Assembly (NCBI GenBank): GCA_964390955.1
Contig: CAYMKE010000081.1
Coordinates: 1 to 12,510, forward strand
Direction: 5' to 3'
Source: CAYMKE01 sp964390955
GTDB lineage: Bacteria > Bacteroidota > Bacteroidia > Bacteroidales > JBBRXJ01
Length of the DNA stretch: 12,510 nt
Position numbers and translations under genes: made by a program. Below are positions 7,561 to 12,510 of the stretch, piece after piece. Numbering within the stretch: position 1 is the first letter of the stretch; every line of letters starts with the position of its first letter. Below the pieces are notes generated by a model that was given only the letters and a program-made list of their open reading frames with translations, searched no databases and was not told the DNA's origin.

Positions 7561-7773
7561 ATGAATATTCTTTATATTATTAATGGGGTGATTGGCCCCT
7601 GGCAAATTATTTTGATTCTTTTTATTATTTTACTACTTTTTGGTGGGAAAAAATTACCTGAATTGATGAGAGGCCTTGGCAAGGGAATGAAAGAATTTAA
7701 AGATGCATCCAAGGATTCTGATGATTCTGAAGAAGATAAAACAAAAAACGCTGATCAGACAGAAAAACAATAA
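7561..7773 (+). CDS. tatA: Twin-arginine translocase subunit TatA/E
   Basis: A 70-aa TatA/TatE family protein: short N-terminus, one membrane helix (about 12-28), the FGGKKLPEL hinge (27-34), an amphipathic helix (about 33-48) and an acidic, lysine-rich tail. TatA oligomerises in the inner membrane to form the passage for folded proteins carrying twin-arginine signals. No tatC lies in the window. The last 13 codons fall in a 55-bp stretch that is repeated exactly after the assembly gap, so the 3' end is present twice in the file; this first copy is the intact gene. A clear promoter is not seen in the 53 bp before it, so read-through from rseP is likely. Confidence 0.93.
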   Translation: MNILYIINGVIGPWQIILILFIILLLFGGKKLPELMRGLGKGMKEFKDASKDSDDSEEDKTKNADQTEKQ

Positions 7774-7786
7774 TATTGAATTGTTG
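7732..7786 (+). repeat. 55-bp exact direct repeat, copy 1 (contig end in tatA 3' region)
   Basis: This stretch covers the last codons of tatA, its stop and 13 bp beyond, and runs directly into the Ns. It is identical, base for base, to 7887-7941. See the gap entry for the interpretation. Confidence 0.95.
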
Positions 7787-7886
7787 NNNNNNNNNNNNNN
7801 NNNNNNNNNNNNNNNNNNNNNNNNNNNNNNNNNNNNNNNNNNNNNNNNNNNNNNNNNNNNNNNNNNNNNNNNNNNNNNNNNNNNNN
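7787..7886. other. Assembly gap of exactly 100 Ns, probably spurious
   Basis: There are exactly 100 unknown bases, the conventional filler for a gap of unknown size. The 55 bp on either side are identical, and each copy touches the gap. That is what a de Bruijn assembler leaves when two contigs share a k-mer-length overlap (55 is a common k) and a scaffolder joins them with filler instead of merging. Merging the copies would remove 155 bp and give one continuous sequence. A true tandem repeat that broke the assembly is the alternative. Confidence 0.95.
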
Positions 7887-7941
7887 GAAGATAAAACAAA
7901 AAACGCTGATCAGACAGAAAAACAATAATATTGAATTGTTG
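7887..7941 (+). repeat. 55-bp exact direct repeat, copy 2 (duplicate of tatA 3' end)
   Basis: Identical to 7732-7786. It contains a second copy of the last 13 tatA codons and the stop at 7926-7928, but no start, so it should not be read as a gene fragment or a second tatA. Confidence 0.93.
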
Positions 7942-8038
7942 AACTATTGTTATTCCCAATCGCTTCTATGATATAGATCCCTGGCTTTAATTTCCCTGCT
8001 GGAATTAAAATGATTACAAAATCTCTATATTTATTCAT
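7910..8038 (-). pseudogene. Possible relic of a protein C-terminus (42-codon antisense ORF)
   Basis: A minus-strand ORF of 42 codons from an ATG at 8038 to a TGA at 7910, its end running antisense into the duplicated tatA tail. The middle reads LIPAGKLKPGIYIIEAIGNN, which looks like protein-coding text. The pattern L-P-G-[IV]-Y-x-[IV]-x-A is typical of beta-strands in type IX secretion sorting domains and in alpha-2-macroglobulin-like domains. The usual lysine-rich end of a sorting domain is missing, and an in-frame stop lies 18 bp upstream of the ATG. It is most likely a decayed fragment; chance similarity cannot be excluded. Confidence 0.3.
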
Positions 8039-8169
8039 AAAAAACAAAACTTTTTAAATGAATTCATCGTAAATATAAATGTCTTATTGTATCAAATAAA
8101 TATATCACAATAAGATGGGTATACAAATTTTTTTGAGGTTCTTATTTTTTTACTAAAAAATATAAGCTC
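7942..8169. other. Gene-poor intergenic stretch between tatA and the lipoprotein gene
   Basis: About 228 bp without a convincing gene. It contains most of a short minus-strand ORF (7910-8038, listed separately), a 9-bp inverted repeat (8082-8115) and A/T tracts before the lipoprotein start. TATTTTTT at 8143-8150 is a near match to the TAnnTTTG box but has no suitable TTG upstream. Nothing else is recognisable. Confidence 0.6.
8082..8115. repeat. 9-bp perfect inverted repeat upstream of the lipoprotein gene
   Basis: TCTTATTGT (8082-8090) and ACAATAAGA (8107-8115) are exact reverse complements with a 16-bp spacer, 55-88 bp before the lipoprotein start. The spacing and position suit an operator for a dimeric regulator, though AT-rich DNA gives such pairs by chance too. 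Confidence 0.4.
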
Positions 8170-8862
8170 ATGAAAGATGATTTATTACGATTGTTTTATA
8201 TTATTTTGATACTTGTTATAGCAGGATGCGCAGAAGATTACGTTCCGAGCAAAGCGAATACCCCTCTTTTAAGTAAAGCGAATGAATTTCAGGCAAAGGC
8301 TACTGTCGGAGTAAGTGGAGCAGACCTCCAGGCAGCTTATAGTCCTATAAAACATTTTGGAATAATGTTAAATGGAAATTTGAGCTCAAGAGAAGGAACT
8401 CTTAAAACGGAATATCATAAGCATCAATATATAGAAGGAGGGATTGGGTATTATTATCCGTTTAATGTGAAATACCGGTTTGAAATTTTTGGTGTATACG
8501 GGATCGGTGAAATTGAAGGTTATAATTCAAAATCGCATTATATTAGTGGTTTCAGTGATATTAATAAAATTTTTATTCAACCTGCAATTGGAATGGTCAA
8601 CCCGGGATATGAGATTGGGTTTTCCGGCAGGTTTGGCGTATTAAACATTACAAACCCCTCACCGGATATAATCGGTTCAGGAAACTATTATCCGGTCGTA
8701 GAGCCTGCATTGACCGTGAAAATGGGGGTTCAATTAATTAAGCCTGTAATACAAATGGGGTATTCTTTTGTTTTAATAAATAAAGATAATGCTTTTTTCT
8801 CCCGTAAACCCTTTTATATTACTGTCGGTGTTCATTTTAAGATACCACAATATTACAAATAA
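8170..8862 (+). CDS. Outer-membrane beta-barrel lipoprotein of unknown function
   Basis: A 230-aa protein with a lipoprotein signal peptide: short charged N-terminus, hydrophobic core and lipobox VIAGC with C20 as the acylated cysteine. The residues after it (AED) are acidic, somewhat like the surface-export signals of some Bacteroidota lipoproteins. The rest alternates polar and aromatic/hydrophobic residues with many Gly and Tyr (for example IEGGIGYYYPFNVKYRFEIF), as in small eight-stranded barrels. The opening YVPSKANTPLLSKANEFQ followed by ADLQAAYSPIKHFGIMLNG is a pattern I associate with uncharacterised Bacteroidota outer-membrane proteins. No enzyme motif is seen. A hairpin right after the stop suggests it is transcribed alone. 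Confidence 0.88.
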   Translation: MKDDLLRLFYIILILVIAGCAEDYVPSKANTPLLSKANEFQAKATVGVSGADLQAAYSPIKHFGIMLNGNLSSREGTLKTEYHKHQYIEGGIGYYYPFNVKYRFEIFGVYGIGEIEGYNSKSHYISGFSDINKIFIQPAIGMVNPGYEIGFSGRFGVLNITNPSPDIIGSGNYYPVVEPALTVKMGVQLIKPVIQMGYSFVLINKDNAFFSRKPFYITVGVHFKIPQYYK

Positions 8863-8864
8863 AC

Positions 8865-8888
8865 AAATTTATACAATAGTGTAAATTT
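8865..8888 (+). terminator. Hairpin after the lipoprotein gene, possible terminator
   Basis: AAATTTATAC (8865-8874) and GTGTAAATTT (8879-8888) form a 10-bp stem with one G-U pair and a four-base loop (AATA), starting 3 bp after the stop codon. The stem is AT-rich and the tail is TATTAAAT, not a clean T-run, so it would be a weak intrinsic terminator. It could instead be a regulatory palindrome for the downstream gene. Confidence 0.5.
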
Positions 8889-8977
8889 TATTAAATATAT
8901 AAATACGTTTTTGGTATCATTACGTTATAATAAAGAACTTATTCAATCTGTCAATATTTATTAAAATAAATAGATAT

Positions 8978-11900
8978 TTGAAAACCCTCAATTATATTTT
9001 TATTGTTATATCGTTTGTGTTTTATATTCAGCTATATGGCCAGTCAGTTGGCACCCGGCATTCAAAAACGCTTTATCTTCAAGATGACACAGTTAGCTTT
9101 GACACCATGGGTGTGATTCCCGGAACTGTTGTATTTTACAGCCAGGATCATACTGTCATACCCGATTCATTATATTCATTAAATTATGATGAAGCATTGA
9201 TTTTACCTGATTCTTCGCTGTTAAATCAGGCGGTTCATGTGAATTACCATGTCTTTGATGTTCGATTGACAAAAAAATACTATCATAAAGACCCCGATAA
9301 GTATCATTTTGACAGCCCGGATGTGTTCAGATTTTCCCGGACAAAAACGCCAACTACTTTTTTAGAGGATTTTGCACATTCAAAACAACTTGATACACGG
9401 GGTAATATCACTAGAGGGATTAGCGTGGGCAATAACCAAAATGTTTTTGTCAATTCAAATCTGAATCTTCAGCTTTCCGGTGCCATTTCCGATGAATTTA
9501 ATATTTCTGCAGCCATTACAGATAAAAACATTCCTATACAACCCGGTGGTTATACCCAGCAAATCCAGGATTTTGACAGGGTCTTTATTTCATTATACAA
9601 TGATAATACTCACTTAAGATTTGGAGACCTGCAATTAAAGTCATCAACCGGCCAATTCATGAAATTTGATAAAAAAATGCTTGGGGGCCAATTTGAGCAT
9701 TCTTTTTATTTGAATGAAAACAAAAAAGATACGTTATATTCTTCGTTTACAGGAGCTGTTTCAAAAGGAAAATATATGCGGTTTAAATTTACAGGCAGGG
9801 AAGGTAACCAGGGGCCTTACCGATTGAGAGGACAAAATGATGAGACCGGCATCATTATTCTGGCAGGATCTGAAAAAGTTTATATTGATGGAATATTAAT
9901 GCACCGGGGGGAAGAAAATGATTACGTGATTAATTATAATACAGCGGAAATTACATTTACAACCAACCATCTCATTACCAAAGATAAGCGGATTATTGTA
10001 GAATACTTTTATTCCCAAAGAAGCTACACGAGGTTTATTGTACATAGCGACCACCATTTGCATACTCCATCCGGAAGCTATTGGGTGAATGTGTATAGTG
10101 AAAGTGATGCCAAAAATCAAACACTCCAGCAGGATTTAACAGACGAACATAAAGATATTATGGCCCGGATAGGAGACAGCATTGATTTGGCTGTAGTGCC
10201 CAATGTAGATACTTCAGAACAGGATGATGAGGGCGTATTATATATAAAAAAAGATACGAATACAGGAAATGAAACCTATACCATTTTTGAATATTCAACC
10301 AATACCGACAGCAACAGATACCGGGTAGGTTTCAGATATGTAGGGGACAACAACGGAAATTACCGGCTTATTCAAAGCACAGCAAACGGAAGGGTTTTTA
10401 AATGGATTGCACCGCAAAATGGACAATCAAGAGGAGATTACACCTACACGAGAACACTTGTTACGCCTAAAACACGTCAATTAATTACTATCGGCGGTGA
10501 ACAACAAATATCAAAGAGTATCAGCTCGTCATTTGAACTGGCATTGAGTAACCAGGATATAAACACCTTTTCATCTTTGGATCAAAAAGATAATAAAGGA
10601 TTTGCCTTACAATACAGGCTGAATAAACGGTTTAAATTATCCAATTCAGCACAATTAAATGCAGAAGGTGGTTATCAATTGATCAATCGTTATTTCCGGA
10701 CTCCTGAAAGATATCGCGATATTGAATTTGAACGGGACTGGAATGTTGACAATGCAGAGCCTGATGTAAACGAGCACATGGAACATTTGGGGATGGTTTT
10801 TATTCATGATAATCTTGGCAATGCTTCTTTAAAAACAAGCATGGTTAACAGACACAACGAATATACCGGAATTCAGACAGCCTTTAATTCAGATTTATCG
10901 TATAATAATTTTTCATTTGATGCAAGCGGAAGCTACCTGGAAACGCATTCGGAATTGTATAATACTTCTTTTTTAAGATATTATGCAACATTATCAAGGG
11001 CATTTCCTTTTATGGTCATTGGATTGAAAGATGAATCGGAAGATAACAGATGGTATACGTTGAATGACAGTCTGGTGTCAAATAGTTTCTTTTACCATAA
11101 ATATGGTGCATTTATTACTTCTCATGATACATCATCCAATCAATATAAGATCAGTTATTCAAACCGGATTGATTATTTGCCTTACCAGGACGATATGAGG
11201 CGTTCCAGCAGGGGAGAAGAATATGCTGCCAGTCTTGCCCTCCTTAAAAATCCTGCTCATACCTTCAAAGCCAATATGAAATACCGTATACCGGATTTTT
11301 ATAATGCAAGTAATGAAGAAAAAAATACCGGAAATTCATTACTCACCAGGATACAACATAATATACAAACTTTTCAGGGGGTGTTGTTCTTTTCAACTTT
11401 ATTTGAAGCAGGATCAGGACTTGAGTCCCGGACAGGATATGAATACATTAAAGTAGGAAGAGGGCAGGGATTATATATATGGAAAGATTATGATGAAGAT
11501 GGAGTCAAAGACCTTGATGAGTTTGAGAAAGAGAGTTTTAAAGACATGGGAGAATACATCAGGGTATCACTTCCCACTGATAAATATATTCAAACATTTA
11601 ATAATCAATTTAATCAGGTTATCAGAATTAAACCTTCCCAATTGTGGGATTCCCCATCAGGGATTAAAAAAATTATTTCACGTTTTTCTGAACATTTTGC
11701 ATATAAGGTCATAAATAAAAATACAAAAGAAACGTTAATTGATGCATTCAATCCTTTTTATGCATATGAAGATTCGGTATTGGTAGATAACAGTGTGTCT
11801 TTTAGAAATAAGTTAAATTATTCAGCTAAAAACTGGACATTTGGTTACTATTATAATAAGGGCAAGAGTAAAGAATTATTACTGAATGGATTTAATACAA

Positions 11901-12424
11901 AGCAAAATACACTGAATCAATTGCAAGTGAAATGGGATGTTAATGATAACCTGGGATTTGAAAATCAGCTTAACGACAAAGTCAGTTCTGTAGAATCAGA
12001 GTATTTTGAATCTAAGAATTATACACTGCATAACATGGAAAGTGATTTTATTTGTGAATATCAACCCGGAAACAGTGTTATGTTTACATTTAACTATCAA
12101 TATGCAGATAAAAATAATCTTGAGGGCGAAGAATGGTCTGTTCAACATCATGTTGGAACCAATATAAGATATCATACAAAGAAAGACGGAAAATTAAGCG
12201 GGGGTATAGATTATATAAATATCAAATTTCCTTTTACAGTAAATACGCCAGTGGCTTATGAAATGCTCGAAGGTTTATTGCCGGGAGATAATTTCACCTG
12301 GCAAATCAGTTTCCAACAATCTGTTACAAGTGTCATCGAATTTCTGTTGTCTTATGAGGGCAGAAAGACAAAAAATAATTTTTTCTTTCACCAGGGGAAT
12401 GTTCAGGTTAGGGCAAATTTTTAA
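8978..12424 (+). CDS. Large SprA-like outer-membrane protein with EF-hand-type loop
   Basis: An 1148-aa exported protein. The start is TTG: it gives a good signal peptide (MKTLNYIFIVISFVFYIQLYG, likely cut after G21), whereas the next in-frame ATG (residue 44) would lose it. Residues 137-167 (GNITRGISVGNNQN, then NSNLNLQLSG), 274-285 (EGNQGPYRLRG) and 298-345 (KVYIDG, then DYVINYNTAEITF) resemble the modules that recur in SprA-type Bacteroidota outer-membrane proteins. D837-E848 reads DYDEDGVKDLDE, a canonical EF-hand calcium loop, followed by FEKESFKDMGEYIRV. The last 55 residues (YEMLEGLLPGDNFTW, then YEGRK) end in QVRANF, with the terminal phenylalanine of a beta-barrel insertion signal. 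Aromatic, alternating strands fill the C-terminal two thirds. At 1148 aa it is about half the size of SprA, the type IX translocon, so it is a relative or shares modules only. The function is unknown. Confidence 0.88.
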   Translation: MKTLNYIFIVISFVFYIQLYGQSVGTRHSKTLYLQDDTVSFDTMGVIPGTVVFYSQDHTVIPDSLYSLNYDEALILPDSSLLNQAVHVNYHVFDVRLTKKYYHKDPDKYHFDSPDVFRFSRTKTPTTFLEDFAHSKQLDTRGNITRGISVGNNQNVFVNSNLNLQLSGAISDEFNISAAITDKNIPIQPGGYTQQIQDFDRVFISLYNDNTHLRFGDLQLKSSTGQFMKFDKKMLGGQFEHSFYLNENKKDTLYSSFTGAVSKGKYMRFKFTGREGNQGPYRLRGQNDETGIIILAGSEKVYIDGILMHRGEENDYVINYNTAEITFTTNHLITKDKRIIVEYFYSQRSYTRFIVHSDHHLHTPSGSYWVNVYSESDAKNQTLQQDLTDEHKDIMARIGDSIDLAVVPNVDTSEQDDEGVLYIKKDTNTGNETYTIFEYSTNTDSNRYRVGFRYVGDNNGNYRLIQSTANGRVFKWIAPQNGQSRGDYTYTRTLVTPKTRQLITIGGEQQISKSISSSFELALSNQDINTFSSLDQKDNKGFALQYRLNKRFKLSNSAQLNAEGGYQLINRYFRTPERYRDIEFERDWNVDNAEPDVNEHMEHLGMVFIHDNLGNASLKTSMVNRHNEYTGIQTAFNSDLSYNNFSFDASGSYLETHSELYNTSFLRYYATLSRAFPFMVIGLKDESEDNRWYTLNDSLVSNSFFYHKYGAFITSHDTSSNQYKISYSNRIDYLPYQDDMRRSSRGEEYAASLALLKNPAHTFKANMKYRIPDFYNASNEEKNTGNSLLTRIQHNIQTFQGVLFFSTLFEAGSGLESRTGYEYIKVGRGQGLYIWKDYDEDGVKDLDEFEKESFKDMGEYIRVSLPTDKYIQTFNNQFNQVIRIKPSQLWDSPSGIKKIISRFSEHFAYKVINKNTKETLIDAFNPFYAYEDSVLVDNSVSFRNKLNYSAKNWTFGYYYNKGKSKELLLNGFNTKQNTLNQLQVKWDVNDNLGFENQLNDKVSSVESEYFESKNYTLHNMESDFICEYQPGNSVMFTFNYQYADKNNLEGEEWSVQHHVGTNIRYHTKKDGKLSGGIDYINIKFPFTVNTPVAYEMLEGLLPGDNFTWQISFQQSVTSVIEFLLSYEGRKTKNNFFFHQGNVQVRANF

Positions 12425-12431
12425 CCCTGGT

Positions 12432-12463
12432 GCATAAAAAAAAATGGTTATCCGGTTTTATGC
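12432..12463. repeat. Inverted repeat just after the large outer-membrane gene
   Basis: GCATAAAA (12432-12439) and TTTTATGC (12456-12463) are exact reverse complements with a 16-bp spacer that includes a run of A. Read on the minus strand this gives a nine-T tract at 12436-12444. It may be part of a terminator between convergent genes, but the stem is short and the loop long. Confidence 0.35.
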
Positions 12464-12510
12464 CTAATTATTTCAATTGATTTTCTGGACTTTAATTTTG
12501 CCTTAGGCAT
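12448..12510 (-). CDS. Possible 3' end of a convergent gene running off the window
   Basis: The minus strand is open from the window edge to a TAA at 12448: 20 codons reading MPKAKLKSRKSIEIIRHKTG. The basic, non-repetitive composition is plausible for a protein C-terminus, and a T-run follows the stop on that strand. The ATG at the very edge may be internal. Too short to assign to a family; it may be chance. Confidence 0.25.
   Translation of the reverse strand: MPKAKLKSRKSIEIIRHKTG

Noticed and set aside
7887..7928. Second, truncated tatA copy after the gap
   Set aside because: It is base-for-base the end of tatA and part of the 55-bp contig overlap, so it is an assembly duplicate and not a pseudogene.
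7921..7951. AACAATA...TATTGTT inverted repeat as a tatA terminator
   Set aside because: Only a 7-bp all-AT-type stem with a 17-base loop that includes the stop codon; too weak, and it depends on how the gap is resolved.
8904..8913. TACGTTTTTG as a promoter box for the large outer-membrane gene
   Set aside because: The spacing between TA and TTTG is two bases too long for the consensus and no -33 element is visible.
12389..12432. CACCAGGG/CCCTGGTG inverted repeat around the stop of the large gene as a terminator
   Set aside because: The stem begins inside the coding sequence, the loop is 28 bases and no T-run follows on the plus strand.

Overview
The window looks like a chromosomal contig from a member of the Bacteroidota. 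Three things point there: AT-rich DNA with no clear Shine-Dalgarno sites, several promoter-like TAnnTTTG boxes just ahead of genes, and protein families typical of the phylum. Those families are a stand-alone HsdR-N nuclease domain divergent from holA, a large SprA-like outer-membrane protein, and a small barrel lipoprotein. An exact 55-bp duplication flanks a run of 100 Ns, so this is a scaffolded draft or metagenome assembly.

Layout. Positions 1-2369 (minus) hold a two-gene ABC exporter of the NatA/NatB type, ATPase then permease, overlapping by 4 bp. A perfect 18-bp inverted repeat covers the annotated start of the ATPase. Positions 2538-3017 (minus) encode a single-domain PD-(D/E)xK nuclease, divergent from a plus-strand operon at 3159-6137. 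That operon contains holA (DNA polymerase III delta), a rhomboid protease, a GmhB-like HAD phosphatase and a class IV PLP enzyme; the last three are joined by 4-bp ATGA overlaps. A separate promoter precedes rseP (site-2 protease, 6191-7507), followed by tatA (7561-7773).

The assembly gap (7787-7886) follows tatA. It is probably artificial: the last 55 bases before it are repeated exactly after it, so the two contig ends overlap. After it comes a gene-poor stretch of about 230 bp with a small antisense ORF that may be a protein relic. Then come a 230-aa lipoprotein with a predicted beta-barrel (8170-8862), a terminator-like hairpin, and an 1148-aa outer-membrane protein (8978-12424) with a TTG start, an EF-hand-type loop and a C-terminal phenylalanine. 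The final 86 bases hold overlapping inverted repeats and possibly the 3' end of a convergent gene.

Most of the window is envelope and housekeeping biology: export, intramembrane proteolysis, Tat translocation and outer-membrane proteins. I see no CRISPR array, transposase, phage gene, tRNA or rRNA. The parts that look least described are the orphan nuclease next to holA, the SprA-like 1148-aa protein, and the palindrome over the ABC ATPase start.
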